Shown piece by piece: positions 8,687 through 15,663 of a stretch of 16,635 bases of DNA; within the stretch, counting starts at the first letter, position 1, and each line of letters opens with the position of its first letter. Where the stretch lies: the NCBI GenBank assembly GCA_025360685.1, contig JANYBR010000230.1:1-16635 (forward strand), read 5' to 3'. The notes under the pieces were generated by a model. It ran no database searches and was not told the origin of the DNA. It worked only from the letters and a program-made list of their open reading frames with translations. Source of the DNA: Pseudomonadota bacterium (GTDB lineage: Bacteria; Pseudomonadota; Alphaproteobacteria; Micropepsales; Micropepsaceae). A program made the position numbers and the translations under genes.

Positions 8687-8717
8687 ACGAGCTGCTTCAA
8701 TGAAAAACGATCACGCT

Positions 8718-9152
8718 TTAGCGCGGCACGGTGCGCGCGCGCTGGCGGTGCAAGTTCTTGAGGTAGAGTCGTGCCACGGTCGCAAGAAGTTTCGCCTGGA
8801 TAGTTCCGTATACCACCGTTTCGGGCTTTCTATCTGGCACCGGCCGGAGGTCCGGACCGGGCCAGCGAAAGCTGTTTGCCTCTGTTGTGACAATCCAGGA
8901 ACGCTCGCGATCAAGACCAAGCGAGAGCTTTACCGCCTGAGAAAGCTCAACAGCATCTTTGGGATTCGTCGGAGGAACATGAGTGACGGCAACAGCGAGG
9001 ACATTTGTAAAACCGCGCTTCTTGGAAATCGCGACTGCGATGGCAAGAGATGGCCGGTCCTTACGAGCTTCGAATTTTCCTTGGTCGTGCTCCCGCGCCC
9101 ACAGGTAGGCATAACGAAAGACCATACCGGCCTTAGGCTCTGCGGGAATCAC
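8718..9152 (-). CDS. probable type II toxin, MazF/PemK-like
   Basis: A 144-residue protein that follows the antitoxin gene with a 4-base GTGA overlap and starts at GTG 9152. Features resembling the MazF/PemK fold are PKAGMVFRYAYLW at the N-terminus, a KDRPSLAIAVA strand (around residues 31-41), and VLAVAVTHVPP in the place of the usual 'P-I-T' strand. These are followed by LSLGLDRERSWIVTTEANSF and WPGPDLRPV. As I recall, this SW[IV]-x-x-x-E-x-N-x-F-x-WPG version belongs to alphaproteobacterial proteins often left as hypothetical. If it is a true family member it would be an endoribonuclease that halts growth when the antitoxin is lost; this is inferred from gene order and partial motifs. Base composition is visibly less GC-rich than in neighbouring genes, which suggests transfer. 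Confidence 0.7.
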   Translation of the reverse strand: MIPAEPKAGMVFRYAYLWAREHDQGKFEARKDRPSLAIAVAISKKRGFTNVLAVAVTHVPPTNPKDAVELSQAVKLSLGLDRERSWIVTTEANSFRWPGPDLRPVPDRKPETVVYGTIQAKLLATVARLYLKNLHRQRARTVPR

Positions 9153-9391
9153 CGTGTCTTGCCACGGGCCAGCGCTTCAAGTTGAGGGATGAACTCCTTG
9201 GGCGTGTCAACAGCAAGAAAGGCGCGACGATCCCGCTTCATGAGTCGCTCGAACTCCTCGACCGAGAGCAGTACGTTCCGTGGTCGACCGTTCTTGGTGA
9301 CAATCACGGGTCCTTTGAGAGACAGGTCGCTAAAATGCGAGAATTGTCGGACCAATTCGCCGGCGGTCGCTGTGTTTTTGGACTTCTGCAT
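9149..9391 (-). CDS. antitoxin of the Phd/YefM family
   Basis: An 80-residue protein of Phd/YefM shape. The N-terminal part, TAGELVRQFSHFSDLSL, is followed by the strand-turn-strand GPVIVTKNGRPRNVLLSVEEFERLM, the typical DNA-binding dimer domain. A short charged C-terminal tail (from about residue 55) would bind and neutralise the toxin. The start is ATG 9391. An in-frame TTG at 9406 would fall inside the -10 region of the promoter. No ribosome-binding site stands at a normal distance, which fits a leaderless message. The stop codon overlaps the toxin start, so the two are probably translationally coupled. Such antitoxins usually repress their own promoter together with the toxin. Confidence 0.85.
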   Translation of the reverse strand: MQKSKNTATAGELVRQFSHFSDLSLKGPVIVTKNGRPRNVLLSVEEFERLMKRDRRAFLAVDTPKEFIPQLEALARGKTR

Positions 9392-9427
9392 CCCTACATA
9401 ATACAAGAAATACGCATAATATGTAAA
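9392..9427 (-). promoter_or_regulatory. sigma70-type promoter with overlapping inverted repeat for the toxin-antitoxin operon
   Basis: Reading on the minus strand, TTTACA (9427-9422) is followed by an 18-base spacer and TATTAT (9403-9398). Both hexamers match consensus at five of six positions. The antitoxin ATG begins only 7 bases after the -10 hexamer, so transcription should start at or very near the A of ATG. On the plus strand TACATAATA (9395-9403) and TAATATGTA (9417-9425) form an inverted repeat with one mismatch, 22 bases centre to centre. It covers both promoter hexamers and is a good operator candidate. Confidence 0.7.
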
Positions 9428-9440
9428 GTGAATGATTCGC

Positions 9441-9950
9441 TCACAAAAGCAACGCCATCGCTATGTCGTCCTCGATTGTTCCGTCGGGAAGTCGCACGCG
9501 TTTGGTGAAGCGGCCCTCGATTTTGAATCCGAGTCGCTGGTAGAGCTGAATCGCCACCGCATTGCCCTCGCGGACCATGAGTTCGATTCGCGTGATTGGC
9601 GGCGAGAGTTTCCGCGCGTCGTCGATCAACGCCTTGAAGAGGCGCGAACCGAGTCCCTTGCCCTGCCAGTCGGGATGAACTGCGATCGTCAGGTCCGTGA
9701 GGACATGATGGAATTGTCGCGGACCCATGCGGTCTGCATGAATTTCAGCAGCAATTGATCCGTCCGCAGCCCAAGCTGCACGGGTGATGCCATCTGTCTG
9801 GGCGCGTTCGAGGAACGCAAAGACATAGTCGCGGGATATCTCATCGGGCTTGCGTGCCAATCCACCGCCATGCGCCGCGACGGCATGATACAACGTTAGC
9901 ACTTTATCCGTCGCACCCGTGTTCAGTGCGGTGACCAGTAGTTCAGTCAT
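9441..9950 (-). CDS. GNAT family N-acetyltransferase
   Basis: A 169-residue acetyl-CoA-dependent acyltransferase. The core of motif A is LTDLTIAVHPDWQGKGLGSR, with the pyrophosphate-binding loop QGKGLG at residues 96-101. It is followed by IELMVREGNAVAIQLYQRLGF (about 122-142), the usual motif B with the conserved N and LYxxLGF. The C-terminus IEGRFTKRVRLPDGTIEDDIAM resembles amino-acid or aminoglycoside-like acetyltransferases, but the substrate cannot be read from sequence. The start is ATG 9950, which overlaps the stop codon of the LysR gene by 4 bases (ATGA), so the pair is probably translationally coupled and the enzyme may be functionally linked to that regulator. Confidence 0.92.
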   Translation of the reverse strand: MTELLVTALNTGATDKVLTLYHAVAAHGGGLARKPDEISRDYVFAFLERAQTDGITRAAWAADGSIAAEIHADRMGPRQFHHVLTDLTIAVHPDWQGKGLGSRLFKALIDDARKLSPPITRIELMVREGNAVAIQLYQRLGFKIEGRFTKRVRLPDGTIEDDIAMALLL

Positions 9951-10864
9951 GATTTTCCAGGATGGGCTTTCGATGTCGCAACATAGCGCGACAATCCGTC
10001 GACGAGATGATCGAACAGCAGGCGGGTGCGTCGCACATTGCGCAGGTCCTTGTGCATCACCAGCCACATGTCGAGTTCGAAGTTGAAGTCCGATGCCAGC
10101 ACGCGCACCAAGTCCGGATCGCGCCGTGCGATGCCGAGCTGACACACACCAATTCCAAAGCCTGCGCGCATGGCGGCAAGCTGCGCCAGATCGGCGTCGC
10201 AGCGCAGGGAAAACATGTCGCGCGTCAGCTTGAGCCCCATGATGCGCAGTGCTCGCACAACGGCGGTCTCCCTGTCGAAGCCGATCAGCGAATGCTGCGA
10301 CACGTCGTCGATTTTGCGCGGTGTGCCGTGCCGCTCCAGATAGCCATGCGTGGCAAACAGACCGAGCGCGATGCGCCCGATTTTCTTGGCCACCAGCGCC
10401 TCCTGTTTGGGCTGCACCATCCGTACGGCGATGTCGGCGTCGCGCCGCAGCAGATCGGCGGTGACGTCCGACAGCACCAGCTCGATGGCGATGCCGGGAT
10501 GTTTTTCGCGGAACGCGGTCAGAATTGACGGCAGCACTTCGCCGCCGATCATCACGCTTGCCGTCAGGCGCACCGTGCCGCGTTCTTCCGCTTCGGCGCC
10601 GGACGAGGCGCGCACCAGCGCATCGGCGGCGCTTGCCATCGCTTGCGCGTGGGGCAACAACTCGCGCGCCGACTGGGTTGGCATCAGTCCAGTCTGCGAG
10701 CGCGTGAACAGCGAGACTCCCAGAGCGTCTTCGAGTTGATCTATGTGACGGCCGATGGTCGGTTGCGTGAGAGCCAGTTTGCGCGCCGCCGCCGACAGAC
10801 TGCCCTCGGTCATCACCGCCAGAAAGGAGCGGTAGGTTTCCCAGTCGGGTTCGCTGCGTGCCAT
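9947..10864 (-). CDS. LysR family transcriptional regulator
   Basis: A 305-residue regulator with the typical N-terminal winged helix-turn-helix over about residues 8-68 (TEGSLSAAARKLALTQPTIGRHIDQLEDALGVSLFTR region). A substrate-binding domain of periplasmic-binding-protein fold follows (from about residue 90: RGTVRLTASVMIGGEVLP onward). The inducer is unknown. The start is ATG 10864; upstream in-frame codons would reach into the permease gene and encode a non-conserved arginine-rich stretch. There is only a 22-base gap after the permease gene, within which a TATACA hexamer (10877-10872) sits 7 bases before the ATG. The gene could therefore have its own, nearly leaderless, promoter besides read-through from the ABC genes. 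The GNAT gene overlaps its end. Confidence 0.93.
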   Translation of the reverse strand: MARSEPDWETYRSFLAVMTEGSLSAAARKLALTQPTIGRHIDQLEDALGVSLFTRSQTGLMPTQSARELLPHAQAMASAADALVRASSGAEAEERGTVRLTASVMIGGEVLPSILTAFREKHPGIAIELVLSDVTADLLRRDADIAVRMVQPKQEALVAKKIGRIALGLFATHGYLERHGTPRKIDDVSQHSLIGFDRETAVVRALRIMGLKLTRDMFSLRCDADLAQLAAMRAGFGIGVCQLGIARRDPDLVRVLASDFNFELDMWLVMHKDLRNVRRTRLLFDHLVDGLSRYVATSKAHPGKS

Positions 10865-10886
10865 ACGCGGATGTATAGCACGCGCC

Positions 10887-11687
10887 TCAGCTACCCGTAG
10901 ACGTGTAGTAGCGAATTCCCAGCCGCCACACCGCCGCCGCCACGCCAAGGAACGCGAAGCCGGTCGCCGGTGCGAGCACCGCGAGCCAGGGTGGCACTCC
11001 TGGCGCATCGTGGCCAAGAACCAGCGCGACAGGGAAGTACAGCGAGCAACCGATCGGCACGAAGTAGGTCATCAGCTTGCGGAACCAGGCGGTGTAGATG
11101 TCGAGCGGATATTGCGCCGCGGCTTCTCCGCCATAGGTGAGCGTGTTGGCGACTTCCAGAGCTTCGGTCGTCCAGAAGGCGAGTACGCCTTCGAGCATCT
11201 TGAGCGAAATGAACAGGCTGGCGCCACCAGCGACAGCCCAGGCCAGCAGCATAAATTCCGCAACACCCCAGTCAGGCTTGAGAAGATCGATTGCCACCGC
11301 AAACGCCGCGAGGCCCTGCACCAGCCGGCCGGCGGAGGTCAGCGCGAAGTCCTGGCCGGTGATCTGCAATGCACTGGAGCGTGGACGCAGCAGGATGCGG
11401 TCGAAATTTCCGGTCTTGATGAACAGCGGTCCGACCGTGTCGAAACCGCGCGAGAGCCCATCTGCGATGGCGAACGCGATGCTCGCGATGGCATAGAACA
11501 GCGCGACCTGTGCAAACGTCCAGCCGCGAACATGGCCGAAGCGGGCGAACAGCACCCAGACGCCGCCGAACTCGATGATGGTGACGAAGAATTGCGACGA
11601 AAATCGAAGCACAAAGGCCGTCGGGTAAAGCATCTGCGAGCGGACGCTGACCGCGATGAAACGCCAGTAGAGCGCGAAGCCGTTCAT
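10887..11687 (-). CDS. ABC-2 type transporter permease (COG3694-like)
   Basis: A 266-residue inner-membrane protein with about six hydrophobic segments. The hallmark of this permease family is FIKTGNFDRILLRPRSSALQ (residues 89-108), a cytoplasmic loop that should contact the ATPase. The segment YGGEAAAQYPLDIYTAWFR lies before the last helices and is also typical. It forms one half of a heterodimeric ABC exporter with the permease upstream. The start is ATG 11687, two bases after the stop of that gene, with GGGGAGC upstream as ribosome-binding site. The substrate is not known for this three-gene family (ATPase COG4586, permeases COG4587 and COG3694). Confidence 0.88.
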   Translation of the reverse strand: MNGFALYWRFIAVSVRSQMLYPTAFVLRFSSQFFVTIIEFGGVWVLFARFGHVRGWTFAQVALFYAIASIAFAIADGLSRGFDTVGPLFIKTGNFDRILLRPRSSALQITGQDFALTSAGRLVQGLAAFAVAIDLLKPDWGVAEFMLLAWAVAGGASLFISLKMLEGVLAFWTTEALEVANTLTYGGEAAAQYPLDIYTAWFRKLMTYFVPIGCSLYFPVALVLGHDAPGVPPWLAVLAPATGFAFLGVAAAVWRLGIRYYTSTGS

Positions 11688-11689
11688 TT

Positions 11690-12511
11690 CTAGCTCCCCT
11701 GCATGTCGATGCGCGACAAGACGCGATCAAGCCACCATTGTCCGAGCAGAACGAGCAGCACGACCCAGACGATTTGTGCCGTGATGCCTTCGGCGGCTTG
11801 TGCTCCCGAAAGCGCGCCGAAATAGATGCGATACGGAATGTCCGCCAGGCCTGCGAACGGCTGCCAGAGAAGAAACGTCTGTGCCCAGCTCGGAAACAGG
11901 GCGAGCGGAATGACCAGGCCCGAGAAGAGATTGACGAAGCCCATCGCGAAGCCCGCCGCCCGCGGCGTGCGGACGGCCGTGACTACGATGTTGAGCAACA
12001 CTGTCATCGCGGACGACAAGAGCGCCGACAGCGCAATCGAAACCAGGAAGAGCACCGCTGCGTCGAGGCCGGCTGGCATGCGCCAGCTCCAGTCGCGCAT
12101 CGCGGTGAGCGGCAGGACGAGCGCGGCGAGAACGAACACGGGACCGGCGCGCAGGCAGGTGTTGGCCACCCGCCACGCGAGCGCGCGTGCGAACCACAAG
12201 AAATAGGTATCAACGGGCCGCAGGCGCTCATAGCCGACATTGCCGCTCTCGACGTTTGCGGCGATTTCCGCGTCGGCGGCCCAGGGCAGCAGGGCAAGGA
12301 ACGCCTGACCGAGCCAGATATAGGTCACCACCTGCGCCAGGTTGAGTGGTTGTCGGCCCGTCCCCGCATAGAATGCCACCAGCGTCATCACGCGGATCGC
12401 GCCGAACCAGAATTGCGTCGCAACGCCGGCCCAGGCGGCGGTGCGATATTGCAGCATCAACGAGAAGCGCGCGCGCAGGATCGACAGGTAGGGCAGTGCG
12501 AGCGTGGTCAT
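11690..12511 (-). CDS. ABC-2 type transporter permease (COG4587-like, DUF990)
   Basis: A 273-residue inner-membrane protein, the second permease of the exporter. Around residues 87-106 it has VESGNVGYERLRPVDTYFLW, the sister of the loop in the other permease. LFSGLVIPLALFPSW (195-209) and PFAGLADIPYRIYFG (218-232) are conserved patches of this family. About six transmembrane helices are visible. Its ATG (12511) overlaps the stop of the ATPase gene by 4 bases, so synthesis of the subunits is probably coupled. Confidence 0.9.
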   Translation of the reverse strand: MTTLALPYLSILRARFSLMLQYRTAAWAGVATQFWFGAIRVMTLVAFYAGTGRQPLNLAQVVTYIWLGQAFLALLPWAADAEIAANVESGNVGYERLRPVDTYFLWFARALAWRVANTCLRAGPVFVLAALVLPLTAMRDWSWRMPAGLDAAVLFLVSIALSALLSSAMTVLLNIVVTAVRTPRAAGFAMGFVNLFSGLVIPLALFPSWAQTFLLWQPFAGLADIPYRIYFGALSGAQAAEGITAQIVWVVLLVLLGQWWLDRVLSRIDMQGS

Positions 12512-13500
12512 GATTCCACCGCGCCGTGCAGGGTATAGAAGCGCGCGATCACTTCCTCGATCTTCGGATCGTCGACCCTGATGTCGACGACGTCATGCGC
12601 CCGCGCGATGTTGGCGATCAGGGTGTGCGCCGCAGTTCGCGCCGGGTCGAAGGCGAACTCGATCGTCCTGCCGTCGCGGGCACGAATGCTTGCGCCCTCG
12701 ACTGCCACCTCGCCGACGTCTGTGGCGAAGTCGACGATCAGACGGCGCTCGCCCAGAACTTCGTTGCGCATGGATTCGAAACTGGAGTCGCGCAGCAGGC
12801 GGCCGTTGCCGATGATGATGACCCGCCGCGCCAGCGCCTCGATATCGTGCATGTCATGCGTCGTCAGGATGACCGTCACGCCCTCCGCACGATTCAAATC
12901 TTTGACGAAGTCGCGCAGTGCCAGCTTCGACACCGCGTCCAGTCCGATCGTTGGCTCGTCCAGAAACAGGATCGATGGCGAGTGCAGCAGCGCAGCTGCG
13001 ATTTCGCAGCGCATGCGCTGGCCGAGCGAGAGCTGGCGCAGCGGCGTGTCGAGCAGCGGCGCGATTTTCAGCATTTCCACCAGGCGATCCTTGGTCCGGC
13101 CGAACTTGGCGCCATCCACGCGATAGATGTCGCGCAGCAGTTCGAAGCTCTCGATGATCGGCAGGTCCCACCACAATTGCGTACGCTGGCCGAACACGAC
13201 GCCGATCCGCGCCACATGGGCGATGCGTTGCTCCCATGGCACCCGGCCATCCACTTCGCAGCGGCCCGAGCTTGGTCGCAGGATGCCCGACAGGATTTTG
13301 ATCGTGGTCGACTTGCCTGCGCCGTTCGGTCCGATGAAGCCGAGCAGCTCGCCGCGCTCCAGTGAAAAACTGACATCACTCAAGGCCGCGATTTCGCGCG
13401 TGCGTCGGTGGAACAGACCGCGCACCGCGCCCGCAAGTCCTGGGTCGCGCGCGGCGATACGATAGGATTTGCTGAGATTTTCCACCTGAATCTGTGCCAT
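12508..13500 (-). CDS. ABC transporter ATP-binding protein (COG4586-like)
   Basis: A 330-residue ATPase that should power export by the two permeases downstream. The visible motifs are Walker A GPNGAGKST (57-65), Q-loop Gln105 within VVFGQRTQLWWDLP, signature LSLGQ (157-161), Walker B ILFLDE (177-182) and switch His215 in LTTHD. The stretch GQRTQLWWDLPIIESFELLR is characteristic of the COG4586 group, as is the C-terminal domain after about residue 245. The start is ATG 13500, where the family's usual MAxIxVENLSKSYR begins. An in-frame GTG at 13560 would add 20 low-complexity residues. It is the first gene of the operon, and its promoter should lie in the divergent gap that follows. Confidence 0.95.
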   Translation of the reverse strand: MAQIQVENLSKSYRIAARDPGLAGAVRGLFHRRTREIAALSDVSFSLERGELLGFIGPNGAGKSTTIKILSGILRPSSGRCEVDGRVPWEQRIAHVARIGVVFGQRTQLWWDLPIIESFELLRDIYRVDGAKFGRTKDRLVEMLKIAPLLDTPLRQLSLGQRMRCEIAAALLHSPSILFLDEPTIGLDAVSKLALRDFVKDLNRAEGVTVILTTHDMHDIEALARRVIIIGNGRLLRDSSFESMRNEVLGERRLIVDFATDVGEVAVEGASIRARDGRTIEFAFDPARTAAHTLIANIARAHDVVDIRVDDPKIEEVIARFYTLHGAVES

Positions 13501-13801
13501 CTGTGCGCTCCGCCCCAAACGCCGTCGCGGCGGACGGGATTTCCCGCCACCGTTGGTCACTTCAAAAATGGGCGCGGAACCTATGAGGCGGCCCGCGTCG
13601 CGTCAACGGTACGCGCACGAGTCGATGTGATTGTGCGGCATCTGATGCACAGTCGACACAGAGTCGTGACTGGCGTTTTGCCGCGACAATCCGGGTATCG
13701 GGTGTAGCGAAATGGCAGGTTTTCCGGCACTGCCGGTCGGCTAGGCCGAATTCAATTGGAAGTGACTGGAGCGGCTGCGGCACTGGCCCTATGGTCGCGG
13801 C
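13501..13801. promoter_or_regulatory. divergent control region with nested inverted repeat
   Basis: This 301-base gap lies between the ABC operon (minus) and the DUF1223 gene (plus). A nested inverted repeat is centred on base 13643: GCATC-T-GATGC (13638-13648) lies inside TGTGC (13632-13636) and GCACA (13647-13651). These lie inside GTCGA (13621-13625) and TCGAC (13653-13657), with unequal spacing. It could be an operator for either side. I could not define a clear -35/-10 pair. No gene is supported in this gap. Confidence 0.4.
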
Positions 13802-14683
13802 ATGACATCGCTTTTTCGCGCATTCCCGGTGGCCTTGGCCGGCCTTTGCATGCTTGCCGGCCAGGCGGCTGTTGCCGGGGCCGCACGGCCCGTCGTTGTG
13901 GAACTCTATACCAGTCAGGGCTGTAACACCTGTCCGCCAGCGGACGCGTTGCTGGGAAAGCTTGCGCAACGTGCCGATCTCATCGCGCTCAGTCTGCCGA
14001 TCACCTACTGGGATATGCTGGGCTGGAGGGACACGCTGGCGAGCGATGCGAACACGCGCCGTCAGAAGGCTTACGCCGAGGCCATGGGGCATGGCGGAGT
14101 CTATACTCCCCAGATCATCGTCGATGGCGTGGTGGATGTCGTGGGCGGCCGAGTCGCGAGCGTCGAGGCGGCGATCGACGCCAGGCGCCAGAGCATAGAG
14201 CCGACTGTTGTCGTAGCCGACGCGCGCAATTCTGAGGCTGCCGGCGCAGCGCGCGTTGCCTCGATCGCAATCGCGTCGTCTGCCGCGGCACCGGCGCCGC
14301 CCGCCAAACTGATGCAGGCGCGCGTCGCCGATCCCTTTGTTCCGGTTTCGGTAGTCGAAAATCGGCAGGAGATGCACATCAAGATCGGCGCCGCGGACGG
14401 CGCGCAAAATGCGACAGTGTGGATGTTTCACATCCGCTCCGCCGTCAACGTCAACATCAGGGCGGGTGAAAATGAAGGCCGCACCATCACCTATCACAAT
14501 GTGGTCGGCGATGTGCGCGCGGTCGGTGTCTGGAAGGGTGACACCTTGACACTGACATTGCCGCGTTCGGCGATGGCGGGCCTGCCGCATGACGGCGTGG
14601 CGGTCATCGTCCAGCAGGGCGGTTACGGCCATGTCATCGGTGCCGCCTACATATCGCGTCCGGAGTTCGCCGCGTCGCGCTAA
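13802..14683 (+). CDS. secreted DUF1223 family protein, thioredoxin-like
   Basis: A 293-residue protein with a Sec signal peptide: hydrophobic residues 8-20, likely cut within AAVAGAA near residue 25. The mature N-terminus reads PVVVELYTSQGCNTCPPADALLG, the DUF1223 hallmark, with a CxxC pair at Cys41 and Cys44 in a thioredoxin-like position. ITYWDMLGWRDTLAS and GGVYTPQIIVDG, which includes the cis-proline loop region, follow and are also typical. A C-terminal beta-rich domain ends the protein. A periplasmic thiol-disulfide role is plausible but unproven for the family. The start is ATG 13802; no good ribosome-binding site precedes it. A five-codon ATG frame (13791-13805) overlaps the start. 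The HTH gene follows 39 bases downstream on the same strand. Confidence 0.92.
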   Translation: MTSLFRAFPVALAGLCMLAGQAAVAGAARPVVVELYTSQGCNTCPPADALLGKLAQRADLIALSLPITYWDMLGWRDTLASDANTRRQKAYAEAMGHGGVYTPQIIVDGVVDVVGGRVASVEAAIDARRQSIEPTVVVADARNSEAAGAARVASIAIASSAAAPAPPAKLMQARVADPFVPVSVVENRQEMHIKIGAADGAQNATVWMFHIRSAVNVNIRAGENEGRTITYHNVVGDVRAVGVWKGDTLTLTLPRSAMAGLPHDGVAVIVQQGGYGHVIGAAYISRPEFAASR

Positions 14684-14722
14684 GTTTTCAGCGTCGCAGA
14701 AGGCGCGTAAACTTGCAGTCTG

Positions 14723-15061
14723 ATGGCTCTGTTTTTCGATTCGGCCTGGTTCGACGAACGTTTGGGGGCGGTAGGGCTGCGGCGATCGGATATCGCAGCA
14801 GCGCTCGGGCTCAATGCCGAACAGATTTCCGAATTGTGGAAGGATCAGCGCGAACTCAGCGCCGGCGACGTGCGTACACTCTCGGCGCTGCTGGGCGTGC
14901 CGCCGGCGGAAATTGCCGAACGTGCCGGAGTGTCGACGCCGGTGCCGAAGGACGCGCGCGGCGACAACCTTGCGCAGCTGAACGAACGACTCGAGCGGGT
15001 CGAACGCGCATTGGCCGAGATCAAGGCGCTGGTGCTTGATTTGCTCGCCAAATCGCCATGA
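14723..15061 (+). CDS. small HTH protein with C-terminal coiled coil
   Basis: A 112-residue cytoplasmic protein. Residues 12-68 form an XRE-like helix-turn-helix: LRRSDIAAALGLNAEQISEL gives helices 2 and 3, and LSAGDVRTLSALLGVPPAEI closes the bundle. Residues 83-109 (LAQLNERLERVERALAEIKA and following) have a heptad pattern and should form a dimerising coiled coil. I recognise the fold but not a named family. Its stop overlaps the start of the membrane-protein gene (ATGA), suggesting coupled synthesis. The start is ATG 14723. Confidence 0.85.
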   Translation: MALFFDSAWFDERLGAVGLRRSDIAAALGLNAEQISELWKDQRELSAGDVRTLSALLGVPPAEIAERAGVSTPVPKDARGDNLAQLNERLERVERALAEIKALVLDLLAKSP

Positions 15062-15663
15062 TCGAAATGTTGTCCGCCGGCATCCTCGATGCGGTGTGCA
15101 TCGCCGTATGGTTCGTCGCGCTTGGCGCTTGCGCCCGCGCACGCGTGAACCTGCGCTTCGCGGCGGTTCTATTCGCGGCCCCGGCCGTGGCGGCATTGAT
15201 CGTGCCTGCCGCCGCGGACGCCGTCGCATTGATCGTTGCCGCCATCGCGGTGGCCGTCCTTGCGCTGGCGGCGTTTGCAGGATTCGAGCATCGCATACCG
15301 CCGATGCCCGCAACTCTCGGATTGATGGCCGTCAGTCTCGGCGGTGTCGCCAGCGCGATGACGGGAATGACAGCGTTTGCGCTGGCACCGTCGAGCATTG
15401 CGGCGGTCGCGATCCTTGTTATCGCGGCGCGTCAGTTCGCCCGGGCGCGGCATTCGTCGATCCAGGCGATGCTCTCAGCGATGGCTATTCTTGCAGCCAA
15501 TTCGTGCCTGGCCCTGGAGGGCGCGGGCAGCGCGCAGCTGTTGTTTTCGGCGGTTGGGTTACTGGGAACGGCCTTGGCTCTGTCGCGCGTGTCAGATGCT
15601 GACGTCGAGCAGCAGCGCAGAGGAAACCTGCGCCGCGCCGTGCCGGTAGCAGAGCGCGGCTAG
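15058..15663 (+). CDS. multi-helix membrane protein of unknown function
   Basis: A 201-residue alanine-rich, very hydrophobic protein. About seven transmembrane segments can be drawn near residues 6-24, 33-50, 54-74, 84-107, 112-127, 136-152 and 159-176. A polar, basic tail follows (VEQQRRGNLRRAVPVAERG). No transporter or enzyme motif is seen. It is coupled by a 4-base overlap to the HTH gene upstream. That arrangement recalls regulator/membrane-partner pairs, where the membrane protein holds or senses for the regulator; this is inference. Its last 24 codons overlap the 3' end of the gene on the other strand. Confidence 0.75.
   Translation: MIEMLSAGILDAVCIAVWFVALGACARARVNLRFAAVLFAAPAVAALIVPAAADAVALIVAAIAVAVLALAAFAGFEHRIPPMPATLGLMAVSLGGVASAMTGMTAFALAPSSIAAVAILVIAARQFARARHSSIQAMLSAMAILAANSCLALEGAGSAQLLFSAVGLLGTALALSRVSDADVEQQRRGNLRRAVPVAERG

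Noticed and set aside
9428..9444. GTGA...TCAC hairpin after the GNAT stop as a terminator
   Set aside because: The stem has only four or five pairs and is not followed by a convincing U-run. It lies directly against the -35 of the next promoter.
10865..11017. N-terminal extension of the LysR gene by 51 codons
   Set aside because: The extension overlaps the end of the permease gene and encodes an Arg-rich stretch absent from LysR proteins. ATG 10864 places the helix-turn-helix normally.
13791..13805. Five-codon frame overlapping the start of the DUF1223 gene, as a possible leader peptide
   Set aside because: It has no ribosome-binding site, and such short frames arise often by chance. Conservation in relatives would be needed.
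13562..15313. Open frame of 583 codons on the minus strand, opposite the DUF1223 and HTH genes
   Set aside because: It spans several well-supported plus-strand genes and their gaps and has no recognisable domain. It is a composition artefact.
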